Below are positions 1-11,254 of a stretch of 39,141 nt of DNA, one piece after another (positions within the stretch are counted from its first letter, which is position 1; each line of letters starts with the position of its first letter). Location of the stretch: positions 1 through 39,141 of the forward strand of contig JAJRWE010000039.1 of the NCBI GenBank assembly GCA_024276955.1, given 5' to 3'. The DNA comes from Gammaproteobacteria bacterium (GTDB taxonomy: Bacteria; Pseudomonadota; Gammaproteobacteria; SZUA-152). The notes under the pieces are model-generated. The model saw only the letters and a list, made by a program, of their open reading frames with translations. It did no database searches and was not told where the DNA came from. Position numbers and translations under genes: made by a program.

Positions 1-2
1 CC

Positions 3-224
3 ACTTCCAGCCTGCGCCTGCCCGGACGCAGCGTGAACCTCGCCGGCGAGCCGGTGGAGGTGATCACCAAGGGCCGCCACGACCCCTGCGTCGGCATCCG
101 CGCCACGCCCATCGCCGAGGCCATGCTGGCCATCACCCTGATGGACCACTGGCTGCGCCATCGCGCGCAGAATGCCGACGTGACTAGCATTACGCCGGTC
201 ATCCCCGCCAGCCCGGGTGCCTGA
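3..224 (+). CDS. aroC: Chorismate synthase, C-terminal end (partial)
   Basis: This is the last 73 codons of chorismate synthase; the gene enters from the left edge, with codons in phase from base 3. The enzyme converts 5-enolpyruvylshikimate-3-phosphate to chorismate at the end of the shikimate pathway, using reduced FMN. The visible tail carries the conserved C-terminal block [17 protein letters not shown] followed by [12 protein letters not shown], which is diagnostic for AroC. The stop codon overlaps the GTG start of the MFS gene by 8 bases, so the two are probably cotranscribed. A short non-conserved tail follows the family core. The N-terminal FMN-binding part is outside the window. Confidence 0.93.
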   Translation, partial: TSSLRLPGRSVNLAGEPVEVITKGRHDPCVGIRATPIAEAMLAITLMDHWLRHRAQNADVTSITPVIPASPGA

Positions 225-1398
225 GCCGGCCAGCGACAGCCGGACGGTCCCTTACTGGCGGCTGTCCGGCTTCTATTTCTTTTATTTCGCCTCCCTCGGC
301 GCACTGATTCCTTACTGGTCCCTGTACCTCAAGGGACAGGGCTTTGATGCGCGCGAGATCGGCACCCTTATGGCCCTGATCATGGCCACCAAGATCGTCT
401 CGCCCAACATCTGGGGCTGGATCGCCGACCACACCGGCCATCGCATGCGCATCGTGCGCATCGGTTGTCTGCTGGGAATGCTGGCCTTTGCCGGGGTGTT
501 CCTGGGCGAGGGGTACTGGTGGCTGGTGCTGGTCATGATGGTGTTCAGTTTTTTCTGGAACGCCACACTGCCGCAGTTCGAGGCCACCACCTTCAACTAT
601 CTGGGCCACGACAGCCACCGCTACAGCGGTATCCGCCTGTGGGGCTCCATCGGTTTCATCGTCGCTGTGGCGGCCCTGGGCCCGGTGCTGGATGCGCAGG
701 GGGCGGGCATTCTGCCGTTGGTGCTGATCGTCCTGTTCGCGGGTATCTGGCTGGCCAGTCTCGCCGTGCCCGAACGCGCCTCCGCCCACCTGCCGCTGGA
801 TCACGAACCCCTGCGTCGGGTACTGATGCGGCCCGAGGTAGTGGCCCTGCTGGTGGTCTGTTTTCTGCTGCAGGCCAGCCACGGCCCGTACTACACCTTC
901 TACACCATCTATATGGAGGAGCAGGGTTATTCACGCTCGCTGATCGGCCAGCTGTGGGCGCTGGGGGTGATTGCGGAGGTGGGCGTCTTCCTCGTCATGC
1001 ACCGCCTGGTGCCGCGCTTCGGCCTGCGCCGGCTGCTGCTGGCGAGCCTGCTGCTCACCGCCCTGCGCTGGGTGTTGATCGGCGAATTTCCCGACGCGAT
1101 GGCGGTGGTGCTGTTCGCCCAGCTGCTGCACGCGGCCAGTTTTGGCATCTACCATGCGGTGGCGATCCAGCTGATTCACCGCTGTTTCACCGGCCGTCAC
1201 CAGGGCAAGGGACAGGCCCTTTACAGCAGCCTGAGCTTCGGCGCCGGCGGCGCAGCGGGCAGTTTTCTCGCCGGCCTGGCCTGGGCCAGCCTGGGCCCGC
1301 AAACCACGTACCTGCTGGCCGCGCTGACGGCGCTGCTGGCCTTCGTCATCGCCTGGCGCTGGATCCATCCGGTGGACGATGTCTCTCTGGGGCCATGA
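217..1398 (+). CDS. MFS transporter, MFS_1-like / nucleoside-H+ symporter-like family
   Basis: A 393-residue integral membrane protein with alternating hydrophobic segments consistent with about 12 transmembrane helices. The start [20 protein letters not shown] and the loop [12 protein letters not shown] (an MFS signature-like motif between helices 2 and 3) resemble the MFS_1-like subgroup that includes 3-phenylpropionate permease HcaT and nucleoside-H+ symporters. Substrate cannot be read from sequence; in many gammaproteobacteria such a gene follows aroC without a known link. The start is a GTG that overlaps the aroC end by 8 bases; no in-frame ATG lies near the N-terminus. Its TGA overlaps the ATG of a short downstream ORF. 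Confidence 0.85.
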   Translation: MPEPASDSRTVPYWRLSGFYFFYFASLGALIPYWSLYLKGQGFDAREIGTLMALIMATKIVSPNIWGWIADHTGHRMRIVRIGCLLGMLAFAGVFLGEGYWWLVLVMMVFSFFWNATLPQFEATTFNYLGHDSHRYSGIRLWGSIGFIVAVAALGPVLDAQGAGILPLVLIVLFAGIWLASLAVPERASAHLPLDHEPLRRVLMRPEVVALLVVCFLLQASHGPYYTFYTIYMEEQGYSRSLIGQLWALGVIAEVGVFLVMHRLVPRFGLRRLLLASLLLTALRWVLIGEFPDAMAVVLFAQLLHAASFGIYHAVAIQLIHRCFTGRHQGKGQALYSSLSFGAGGAAGSFLAGLAWASLGPQTTYLLAALTALLAFVIAWRWIHPVDDVSLGP

Positions 1399-1556
1399 CC
1401 CCATTGCAGTGGAAAATCTGTGACGGCGTTCACAGCCTGGATGATGTGATGGCTGCCGTGAAAATGGCCCCTAAAGGGCATCCGAGGCAGGACGATGAAA
1501 GGGGTGGCCCATTGATAAACCGCAGGCCATTTCACAACAGGCTCAAGAGGAAATAA
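1395..1556 (+). CDS. Possible small ORF (53 aa), uncertain
   Basis: An ATG at 1395 overlaps the MFS stop codon (ATGA), the usual arrangement for translational coupling, and opens 53 codons ([19 protein letters not shown]...) ending two bases before the next small gene's GTG. The C-terminal half is basic (NRRPFHNRLKRK). The ORF is not listed separately in the track because it is the tail of a longer out-of-frame ORF. I recognise no family. Either it is a real small protein in the aroC-MFS transcript, or it is chance reading of a leader for the next gene. Confidence 0.3.
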   Translation: MTPLQWKICDGVHSLDDVMAAVKMAPKGHPRQDDERGGPLINRRPFHNRLKRK

Positions 1557-1558
1557 AC

Positions 1559-1753
1559 GTGAATGAACGACGCTATGGACCTTCCATTGGTTCGCATCTG
1601 GGCAAGCCCATTTATGAATTTATCCAGGAACAGGATACCCGCTATATCTTCGACCGGCTGGCGCAGTGTGACACCGAGGGTTGTCCGCTGGATCAGGTGA
1701 AAAAGAACGAGTTGTTGTTGAATCCGGGGCTGATCTACAAAAAGGCCTCCTGA
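1559..1753 (+). CDS. Small hypothetical protein (64 aa)
   Basis: A 64-residue soluble protein of unknown function. A good ribosome-binding site (AGAGGAAATAAAC) sits just before the GTG start, and a strong hairpin terminator follows the stop, so the unit looks like a genuine gene. The sequence has mixed charged and hydrophobic residues (KPIYEFIQEQDTRYIFDRL) with two cysteines in CDTEGC, and no membrane segment. It is probably the last gene of the aroC-MFS transcript. I do not recognise a family; the CDTEGC motif could bind a metal or be incidental. Confidence 0.55.
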   Translation: MNERRYGPSIGSHLGKPIYEFIQEQDTRYIFDRLAQCDTEGCPLDQVKKNELLLNPGLIYKKAS

Positions 1754-1763
1754 GTATTTTCTA

Positions 1764-1800
1764 CCGGCCGTGGAGGAATTCACGGCCGGCCCTTTCTCCC
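1764..1800 (+). terminator. Rho-independent terminator candidate
   Basis: A perfect 9-bp stem (CCGGCCGTG / CACGGCCGG) with an 8-base loop starts 10 bases after the stop of the 64-aa ORF and is followed by CCCTTTCTCCC, a poor U-tract. It probably ends the aroC-MFS-small ORF transcript. Confidence 0.55.
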
Positions 1801-1857
1801 CCATTTACGCCTCAGCTTAAGGCATGTACCACCACAAAATACAGAATCCTCTGACTA

Positions 1858-1926
1858 TGTAGGGTGGGCACCGCCCACCATCGCTGCTTGGGTAGAATGT
1901 CGTCGGTGGGCGGTGCCCACCCTACA
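1858..1926. repeat. Dispersed palindrome, GTAGGGTGGGCAC family, paired copies
   Basis: Two inverted copies of GTAGGGTGGGCACCGCCCACC are separated by about 25 bases; each arm is itself a palindrome and the pair forms one large hairpin. Single copies of the same family occur at 35068-35094 (nearly perfect) and 38331-38360 (degenerate). Family behaviour is like REP/BIME elements. The rest of the 1754-2277 spacer holds a terminator, a possible ORF remnant and a second short palindrome. Confidence 0.8.
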
Positions 1927-1961
1927 GCAGAGAGCTGAAGGTTTTTCAGCGGCCTACTTCG

Positions 1962-2087
1962 TTATGCCTGCTTGATTTTTTTCTCCATGGCCTGTCGTAC
2001 CAGTTCATTCGCCTCACCGGGCCTCAGCCAACGCCAGGGCAGGGGAATCAGGGTATTGTTTCCGTGTCGAGCATAGGCGTTTCATTA
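1962..2087 (-). pseudogene. Possible C-terminal remnant of a protein-coding gene
   Basis: On the minus strand an open frame after an in-frame TGA reads NAYARHGNNTLIPLPW..., about 39 codons ending in TAA, with protein-like composition (LRPGEANELVRQAMEKK). The only ATG is near the end, so it cannot be a normal gene. It may be the tail of a gene lost by deletion, next to a palindromic repeat pair. I cannot assign the parent family, and the frame could be chance. Confidence 0.25.
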
Positions 2088-2178
2088 GCAGATCGTGGCC
2101 GCATGGTCTGTCGTCTACACTAAAAGAAGTCAGGCCTGAATGGCGGTTATTCAGAGGCGCCCTTAACGCCAAAAATAC

Positions 2179-2206
2179 CGTCATTCCCGCCTTTGCTGGA
2201 ATGACG
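2179..2206. repeat. Short palindrome CGTCATTCCCGC...GGAATGACG
   Basis: CGTCATTCC pairs with GGAATGACG around a 10-base centre. This matches a very common dispersed palindrome type of proteobacterial intergenic regions. It lies about 70 bases before the nifJ start. Confidence 0.6.
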
Positions 2207-2277
2207 ATGCCTTTGGCTCAAGTGAGCGCCATTCGGGTCAGTCTCAGTGATGACCGCCACCCTCCCGGAGATGAACG

Positions 2278-5844
<3,567 letters not shown>

Positions 5845-5867
5845 GTTTTTCCCCTTGCTCACCTTCC

Positions 5868-5955
5868 ATCTTGTGGCACCGCTCTGCGCCACGTCATTGC
5901 ATCTTGTGACACCGCTCTGCGGTGTTACACATCTTGTGGCGCTCAGCGCCACGCC
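5868..5955. repeat. Tandem hairpins, CATCTTGTGRCACCGCTCTGCG family
   Basis: Three variant units starting CATCTTGTG(G/A)C follow one another; each folds into a hairpin such as GTGGC...GCCAC or GTGACACCGC...GCGGTGTTAC. The stems differ but compensate, so the fold is kept. A related hairpin (GTCACACCGC TCT GCGGTGTGAC) is at 15375-15397. The cluster fills the gap between nifJ and the converging hydrogenase operon; a half copy of the GCTCCTACGG repeat follows at about 6036-6058. Confidence 0.7.
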
Positions 5956-6076
5956 ACTATCGGTAGAGTTGTTAAACTATTTTTCATTACACTGCAGGGC
6001 GGTGCGACGAGTGACAAACATTGGCGCAAAACTTTTGCGGGCATGGCCCGCTCCTACGGACAGGTTTAAACCTGGG

Positions 6077-6514
6077 TTAATCGTGCTGGATCTTACAACG
6101 GGTAATTACCGGTTTTCTTTCCGGATACAGCAGTTCATTCACTTTCTGTTGCAATACCGTTGCCTGCACCGGCTTGTCGACAAAGGCATCGATGGGCAGG
6201 AAGTCTTCGCTGATGTCGTTTTCCGAAATACTGAAGGGCAGGTCTGTGTTGCGGTTGATGGCGGAGAGCATGAGGATGGGGATGTGGCACAGGCGGGGAT
6301 CTTGCGTCAGCCGGCGCGCTGCCTTGATCCCGGCCTGAGGATCGTCGGGGAAGTGAATATCGAGGATGATGAGGTCGGGGGCGATGTCGCGAATGGCGTC
6401 GCCGAGTCCCGCCGTCTGCCGCCGGGACTCGACCTGATGGCCCACGGCCTGCAGGATATTCGTGACCTGCTCGATGATGGCAGGGTTGTCGTCGACGATC
6501 AGTATCTTGGCCAT
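6077..6514 (-). CDS. Stand-alone response regulator receiver (CheY-like) protein
   Basis: A single receiver domain of 145 residues with no output domain. The acidic pair in ILIVDDN (D8, D9), the phospho-acceptor in LIILDIHFPDD (D52), S84 in MLSAIN and K114 in FVDKPV are all present, so it should be phosphorylatable. It starts three bases after the stop of the hydrogenase protease and is the last gene of the hyd operon. No histidine kinase is in the window. It might relay a redox or energy signal, act by protein-protein contact, or simply share the transcript. Stand-alone receivers are not a standard part of group 3b hydrogenase operons as I know them. Confidence 0.88.
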   Translation of the reverse strand: MAKILIVDDNPAIIEQVTNILQAVGHQVESRRQTAGLGDAIRDIAPDLIILDIHFPDDPQAGIKAARRLTQDPRLCHIPILMLSAINRNTDLPFSISENDISEDFLPIDAFVDKPVQATVLQQKVNELLYPERKPVITRCKIQHD

Positions 6515-6517
6515 GGC

Positions 6518-7024
6518 TCACACCTCCTCTGGCATGCACTTTCGCAGTGTGTCGATGTTTTGTTGCAGAGCGTTCAGCAATTGCGGCAGGCGGGCCTGCA
6601 TGGCCTCGCTCAAGGTGGTTTCCGCTGGCGGGCGGAGTGCCAATTCATAGGGTTGCACGGCGAAGATGTTTACCACTGTCGTCGATCCCAGTTCGCGGGC
6701 GATGGCTAATGCCTCGGCCAGGCCCAGGCCGTGGGTGGAGATGCTGCGGCTGTGTGGCGTCAATTTCATGTTAGCGTCGGCGGTGGCCGTAAAGCAGCGC
6801 CATGCGCCACCGGCCAGCCCCATCTCGGCGCAGTCGACGATCAGTAGTGGGCCTGTGTTTTCCAGCAGCCGGTGGGCGAGGTTGAGGGCGTCGGCATCTT
6901 CCCACTGCTCACGCCGTACGTCCTCCGGCAGCCCGGTAAGATTGTCCACCAGCCACAGGCCGATGGCATCATCGCTGGAGTGGCGGCTGCCGAGGCCGGC
7001 CACGGTGAAGGCCGGGGCGTTCAA
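6518..7024 (-). CDS. [NiFe] hydrogenase maturation endopeptidase (HyaD/HycI-type)
   Basis: A 168-residue member of the hydrogenase maturation protease family. These nickel-dependent checks cleave a short C-terminal peptide from the large subunit after the NiFe centre is inserted. Visible motifs are AGLGSRHSSDDAIG, with the acidic residues of the nickel site, IVDCAEMG, and STHGLGL with its histidine. The start proposed is a TTG overlapping the hydA stop (TTGA), supported by GGAG eight bases upstream; a GTG seven codons later is the alternative. The substrate is almost certainly the adjacent HydA, which ends in eight residues beyond its last cysteine motif. Confidence 0.88.
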   Translation of the reverse strand: MNAPAFTVAGLGSRHSSDDAIGLWLVDNLTGLPEDVRREQWEDADALNLAHRLLENTGPLLIVDCAEMGLAGGAWRCFTATADANMKLTPHSRSISTHGLGLAEALAIARELGSTTVVNIFAVQPYELALRPPAETTLSEAMQARLPQLLNALQQNIDTLRKCMPEEV

Positions 7025-8331
7025 TCGACGAACTCCACGTCCAGCATGTGCACGGAGCAGGAGATGCAGGGGTCGTAGGCGCGCAGCAGCATCTCCAGGT
7101 GCAGGGTGACTTCCTCGCGCGACATCTCCGCCACCATGCGCGGCGCGAAGGCCTTCATGTCGCGCTCGATGTTGTTGATGTTCTGGCTGGTGGGGATCAC
7201 CGCGTCGGCGCCACAGCAGCGGCCTTCGTCATCGAAACGGAATTCGTGGAACAGGGTGCCGCGCGGCACCTCGATGGCGCCGACGCCGTGGCCCGGTCCC
7301 GGCGTGTGGCTAATGTCTTCCTTCACCAGCCCGTCGTCCAGCACCTGCTCCAGCATCGCCAGCGAGTTGTGCGCGCAGTGCACGATTTCCACCACCTGCG
7401 CCACGTTGTTCATATAGGGGTTGTAACAGGGCGTGTGCAGGCCGAGCGTCTCGGCGGCCTCCTGCGCCGCCGGGTGTAGCTGATTGTAGTTATTGTTGAC
7501 CCGCGCCAGGGCGCCGACCATGTAGGATTCGCGGTGCCAGCGCGCCCACTTGGCGGTGGAGTGGGGCACGGTGAATTCGTTGGTGATATTCCGGTAATCA
7601 CTGGCCGGGGCCGTTTCGCCGCTGTCGGAGCTGTAGACCTCACCGTCGTAGAGGGCGTATTCATCCGGGTGCTTGAGGGAGACGTATTCGGTTTCGCGCT
7701 CGAAGTCGGGGATTTTCAGCGACTTGACGATGCCAACGGTGGCGTCGAGATCGGGCAGGGCGGCGAGCAGGCGTTCACGAATCTGTTCCAGCTTGTCGAG
7801 GTTCGGCAGCTTGCGCCAGCCGCGCAGGGTGTTGGACATGGGGTGCAGGGCGCGACCGCCGATGACGCTGGTGAATTCGTTGGCCAGGTGTTTGAGCTTC
7901 AGGGCGCGCCTGACCACCTCCGGGTGGGTCTTGATCAGCGGCAGCACGCTAGGTGCGCCGACGTAGTCCGGTATGGCGAGAAAATACACGTGCAGCAGAT
8001 GGCTTTGCAGGATCTGCGATTCATTGAGCAGTTTGCGCAGGCGTTGGCTCTGCGGGCTGACCGCCAGACCGAGGGCCGACTCCACCGCCTTGCTGGCCGC
8101 CAGTTGATGGCCGACACAGCAGATGCCGCAGATGCGCCCGACGATCCACGGGATCTCGTGTGGCAGCATGCCATCGGTGAAGCTCTCGAAGAAGCGATGT
8201 GCCTCGATGATAGATAGTTTTAATTCTTCCACCTTGCCATCGCGCGTGGAGATCTTGATGGAACCGTGGCCCTCCACTCGGGTGACGTGATCCACCTGGA
8301 TGGTGTAGGTCTTGTTGCCGTCCTTGCTCAT
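7021..8331 (-). CDS. hydA: [NiFe] hydrogenase large (alpha) subunit, group 3b type
   Basis: The 436-residue catalytic subunit holding the NiFe(CN)2CO centre. The N-terminal ligand motif RICGICCVGH (Cys68 and Cys71) and the C-terminal motif DPCISCSVH (Cys422 and Cys425) are both intact. The last eight residues, MLDVEFVD after His428, look like the peptide removed by the maturation protease encoded next. The ATG at 8331 is chosen over the longer ORF because it overlaps the hydD stop as ATGA and gives the normal N-terminus YTIQVDHVTRVEGHG. With HydD, HydG and HydB it should form a cytoplasmic NAD(P)-dependent hydrogenase of the sulfhydrogenase (hydBGDA) type, able to evolve or take up H2; some relatives also reduce sulfur in vitro. 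The hyp maturation genes are not in the window. Confidence 0.95.
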   Translation of the reverse strand: MSKDGNKTYTIQVDHVTRVEGHGSIKISTRDGKVEELKLSIIEAHRFFESFTDGMLPHEIPWIVGRICGICCVGHQLAASKAVESALGLAVSPQSQRLRKLLNESQILQSHLLHVYFLAIPDYVGAPSVLPLIKTHPEVVRRALKLKHLANEFTSVIGGRALHPMSNTLRGWRKLPNLDKLEQIRERLLAALPDLDATVGIVKSLKIPDFERETEYVSLKHPDEYALYDGEVYSSDSGETAPASDYRNITNEFTVPHSTAKWARWHRESYMVGALARVNNNYNQLHPAAQEAAETLGLHTPCYNPYMNNVAQVVEIVHCAHNSLAMLEQVLDDGLVKEDISHTPGPGHGVGAIEVPRGTLFHEFRFDDEGRCCGADAVIPTSQNINNIERDMKAFAPRMVAEMSREEVTLHLEMLLRAYDPCISCSVHMLDVEFVD

Positions 8332-9110
8332 GGACGTGTACCCCGTGGTTGGACGTCTGCGCTGCAGAACAGGCGGTAACGGCTGTCGATGTCGGTATCG
8401 CTGAGGCCCCGTTCGCGCAGCAGTGCGCGATGCGAATCGAGATTGACCCCGGGCAGCAGGCCGCGACAACCATCGCAGCGGTAGCCGCCATTGATGCAGA
8501 TGGCGTCGCAGCCGCCCCAGGTGATCTGCCCCATGCAGGTGTCACCGTGCTCGAAGACGCATTCGTTGCCATTGTGCTTGCATTCGACACACACCGGCTG
8601 TCGCGCGAAGCGGGGCAGGGAGCCGGCCACCAAACGCTTCACCAGATGCAGAAATTCATCGCGATCCACCGGGCAGCCGCGCAGGTGGTAATCCACCTTG
8701 ACCACTTCGTGCACCGCGCGCACGCGGGTGTGCGCCCACAATGGCCAGTACTGGGAATCGGTTTGGGCGACGTGGCAGGCCTCGGGGCCATAGACCCGCT
8801 GCAGGTTTTCCGCCGGCGACAGGGCATTGGAACGTGCCTGTACATTGCCGTGACAGGCGCAGGCGCCCAGCGAGACCAGCCAGGTGCAGCGGGCGCGGAT
8901 GTCACGCAGGCGCTCGGCGTCTATCTCGCGGTTGATACTGCCCTCGATGAAGGCGACATCGAAACGCGGTGCTTTTTCCGACAGGGCCTCGCGGAATTCG
9001 ACGATATCCACCAGATCGAGAATGTGCAGAAACACATCCTCGCAATCGAGAATGGCCAGCTGGCAGCCTTCACAGCTGGCCATGTCGAAGAAGGCGATCC
9101 TGGGTTTCAT
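8328..9110 (-). CDS. hydD: [NiFe] hydrogenase small (delta) subunit, group 3b type
   Basis: A 260-residue electron-transfer subunit of the hydrogenase. The N-terminal MASCEGCQLAILDCE (Cys13, Cys16) and the downstream LGACACHGN and LRGCPVD motifs give the proximal [4Fe-4S] site. A cysteine-rich C-terminal part (CVECKHNGNEC, CMGQITWGGCDAIC, CDGC) supplies the further clusters. There is no twin-arginine signal peptide, unlike periplasmic uptake hydrogenases, so the enzyme is cytoplasmic. The ATG at 9110 overlaps the hydG stop (ATGA) and gives MKPRIAFFDMASCEGC; the longer ORF start reads back into hydG and is rejected. Confidence 0.94.
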   Translation of the reverse strand: MKPRIAFFDMASCEGCQLAILDCEDVFLHILDLVDIVEFREALSEKAPRFDVAFIEGSINREIDAERLRDIRARCTWLVSLGACACHGNVQARSNALSPAENLQRVYGPEACHVAQTDSQYWPLWAHTRVRAVHEVVKVDYHLRGCPVDRDEFLHLVKRLVAGSLPRFARQPVCVECKHNGNECVFEHGDTCMGQITWGGCDAICINGGYRCDGCRGLLPGVNLDSHRALLRERGLSDTDIDSRYRLFCSADVQPRGTRP

Positions 9111-9943
9111 GTCAGCGCCTCGGGCAGGGATTCGAGGTCGGAGAAGCGGAACACCGGGCCCTCCTGGCAGCAGGTGACGTGATTGATCTGACAGTGGCCA
9201 CACTTGCCGATACCACAGCGCATGCGGCGTTCCAGGTCAATGAATATCTGCGCGTTGGGCAGACCGCGCGCGGCCAGTTCCATGATCACGAACTTGTACA
9301 TCACCGGTGGTCCGCACAGCACAGCGAGGGTATTGGCAACATCCATTTCCAGTTTGGCGATGGGGGCGGTGACCAGTCCCACCTCGCCACCCCAGGGCAG
9401 GTGGTCAGTGTCGGTGACCAGACGGATGACGTGGACGTTTGGCCGTTTGGCCCAGGCCTGCATCTGCTCACGGTAGAGTTCGTCCGCTGGCGTGCGGCAG
9501 CCGCTGATGAGGGTGACGCGGCCAAAGCGTTGCGGCTCGCCGACGACAGGCTCGATGAGTGAACGCAGCGGCGCCAGTCCCAGGCCGCCGGCGACGAAGA
9601 GGATGTCGCGGCCCTCGAACTCCGACAGCTGGAAGCCGGAGCCGAAGGGGCCGCGAATGCCCATGTAGTCACCGGCCTGTAACTGGTGCATGGCGTGGGT
9701 CAGGCTGCCGGTATTTCGAACCAACAATTCCAGTTGACCATCGTGGCGCGGCCCACAGGAAATGGAGATGGGTGCCTCGCCGATACCAAGGATGGAGGCC
9801 ATCACGAACTGTCCGGGGCGGTGCGTGAGCGGCTGTGGCAGCTGGAGGCGGAAGAAGCGTTCCTGCGCGGTCATGTCGCGGGCCTCGATGATGCGCGCCA
9901 TGCGTGGCGTGAGCACATGGGCATCGAAGTCCACCGGCTTCAT
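9107..9943 (-). CDS. hydG: Hydrogenase gamma subunit, FAD/NAD(P)-binding oxidoreductase
   Basis: A 278-residue flavoprotein of the ferredoxin-NADP reductase / PyrK type. An FAD-binding barrel (PGQFVMASILGIGEAPISIS) is followed by an NAD(P)-binding fold (ILFVAGGLGLAPLRSL) and a C-terminal [2Fe-2S] motif (RRMRCGIGKCGHC, then CCQEGPVF). It exchanges electrons between NAD(P)H and the iron-sulfur chain of HydB and HydD. The order hydB-hydG-hydD-hydA matches archaeal and bacterial group 3b hydrogenases. ATG at 9943 overlaps the hydB stop. The choice between NADH and NADPH cannot be made by eye. Confidence 0.92.
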   Translation of the reverse strand: MKPVDFDAHVLTPRMARIIEARDMTAQERFFRLQLPQPLTHRPGQFVMASILGIGEAPISISCGPRHDGQLELLVRNTGSLTHAMHQLQAGDYMGIRGPFGSGFQLSEFEGRDILFVAGGLGLAPLRSLIEPVVGEPQRFGRVTLISGCRTPADELYREQMQAWAKRPNVHVIRLVTDTDHLPWGGEVGLVTAPIAKLEMDVANTLAVLCGPPVMYKFVIMELAARGLPNAQIFIDLERRMRCGIGKCGHCQINHVTCCQEGPVFRFSDLESLPEALT

Positions 9944-11028
9944 GGCTTGGTCTCCGCAGTGGCCAGCAGGTCATTGGCGATGTCGAAGATGTCGATATCG
10001 ACGGTGCACTGATGGCCGCAGCGACCGCAGCCGACGCAGAAGCTGCCGTCGCCGAAGCGGGCGGGCAGCCAGGCCAGCTTGCGCTTGATGCGATGCCGTT
10101 GGCGCGCGGCCAGTTGCGGGCGGAAGTTGTGGCCGCCGGCGACGACGGCGAACGCCTCCAGCATGCAGCCATCCCAGCTGCGGGTGCGCTGACCGCTGTC
10201 CGGGTCGTCGACATTAAAATCGTCCTGCACATCGAAGCAATAGCAGGTGGGGCAGACCAGATTGCAAGTGCCACAGGAGAAGCAGCGTTCGACGTGCTTG
10301 TCCCAGACGGGCGATTCCCCACTGTTGCTGACTGTGTCGATGACCTGTTGCAGCGGGGCATTGAACTGGCGGCCGAAGGGCTTGGTGCGTTGTGCCTCGG
10401 CCAGTGTCTTGCGCCCTTCGATATTTTTACAGGGAGTGAAGCCGGCATCTGCGAGCAGCTGCTCGCCACGCTCCGTAAGGGCCTCTATTAACAGTTTGGC
10501 CTCGGGCTGCGGGGTGAGGAAGATATCCGCGCCCTCGCGCCAGCGCAGGGAGCCGGTGGCGTCGCAGAAACAGTGTTGGTCGCAGGGTTGCAGGCAGTCA
10601 TGGGCGATAATCGTGGTGTTCTGGCGCCGGCTCAGATAATGCGCGTCGGGGATGCCGTCGCTATTGATCCGGTCCATCAGGTGGATGGCCTTGAGGTCGC
10701 AGGGGCGCACGCCGGCGAGGATGCGTTGGCGGTCATCCAGGGTTGGTGTCAGCTGGTATTCGCCATTTTCGTTCTTGCTGAAGTGGAAGATCTGTTCGTT
10801 GTTGGGTGAGAGTTTTTTGCCCGGCGGTTGCACGCAGGTGCTGGCACGGAAGGGTTTTTCGGTGGATGTGGCGTCGAAGTCCTCGAAGGCGAGGAGGCTG
10901 TGCTTGCGCACCTTGTCGAAGCGGAAGCTGCTTTCGCCCATGGGCTGGGGGAAGAAGACATCCCCCAGCTGGTCGAGTGTGTGGAGCCAGTCCAGCACTG
11001 TTGCGCGTGTGGTGAGAAATCCTCTCAT
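9940..11028 (-). CDS. hydB: Hydrogenase beta subunit, [4Fe-4S] protein (HydB / sulfite reductase A-like)
   Basis: A 362-residue iron-sulfur protein and the first gene of the operon. Two ferredoxin-type motifs lie in the C-terminal third: CFSCGTCNLVCPTCYC and CVGCGRCGHQC. Upstream is the family block VRPCDLKAIHLMD and a cysteine-rich stretch (CLQPCDQHCFC). The family is shared with anaerobic sulfite reductase subunit A. In the hydrogenase it joins the flavin subunit to the catalytic heterodimer. The ATG at 11028 (MRGFLTTRATVLDWL) fits family length; the ORF reaches 87 bases further upstream through non-conserved sequence. The promoter must lie in the 313-base gap towards 11342, which is mostly repeat sequence. 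Confidence 0.9.
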   Translation of the reverse strand: MRGFLTTRATVLDWLHTLDQLGDVFFPQPMGESSFRFDKVRKHSLLAFEDFDATSTEKPFRASTCVQPPGKKLSPNNEQIFHFSKNENGEYQLTPTLDDRQRILAGVRPCDLKAIHLMDRINSDGIPDAHYLSRRQNTTIIAHDCLQPCDQHCFCDATGSLRWREGADIFLTPQPEAKLLIEALTERGEQLLADAGFTPCKNIEGRKTLAEAQRTKPFGRQFNAPLQQVIDTVSNSGESPVWDKHVERCFSCGTCNLVCPTCYCFDVQDDFNVDDPDSGQRTRSWDGCMLEAFAVVAGGHNFRPQLAARQRHRIKRKLAWLPARFGDGSFCVGCGRCGHQCTVDIDIFDIANDLLATAETKP

Positions 11029-11109
11029 GTTTCCGGCTCTTGAAGATGTCTGTTGGACATAGTGGACCCATGGGGCGTGGATTGGAAGATTATCGCAGGG
11101 GCGGGTTTT

Positions 11110-11142
11110 TGCCACAGAGACACAGAGTACACGGAGAAACCT
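11110..11142. repeat. Dispersed element GCCACAGAGACACAGAG
   Basis: The string TGCCACAGAGACACAGAG followed by TACACGGAGAAAC is a frequently seen dispersed intergenic element in proteobacterial genomes. It lies upstream of hydB. Only one copy is present in this window, so the family assignment rests on memory of such elements. Confidence 0.4.
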
Positions 11143-11254
11143 ATATTCAATCTTTCCGGGTTGGATTCCCCGCTGCTCGCCTCAAGCGCCTACTTTCGCC
11201 TCAGGGCGCCTACTTTTGGTGGTGCAGCGAGATGATTTTATTGTCCTGAGTAAT

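Noticed and set aside
2100-2277. FNR-type site upstream of nifJ or of the hyd operon (TTGAT-N4-ATCAA)
   Set aside because: Looked for in both upstream regions by eye and no convincing match was found.
5868-5955. Tandem repeats as a possible CRISPR array
   Set aside because: Units are adjoining hairpins of unequal length without regular spacers, and no cas gene is present.
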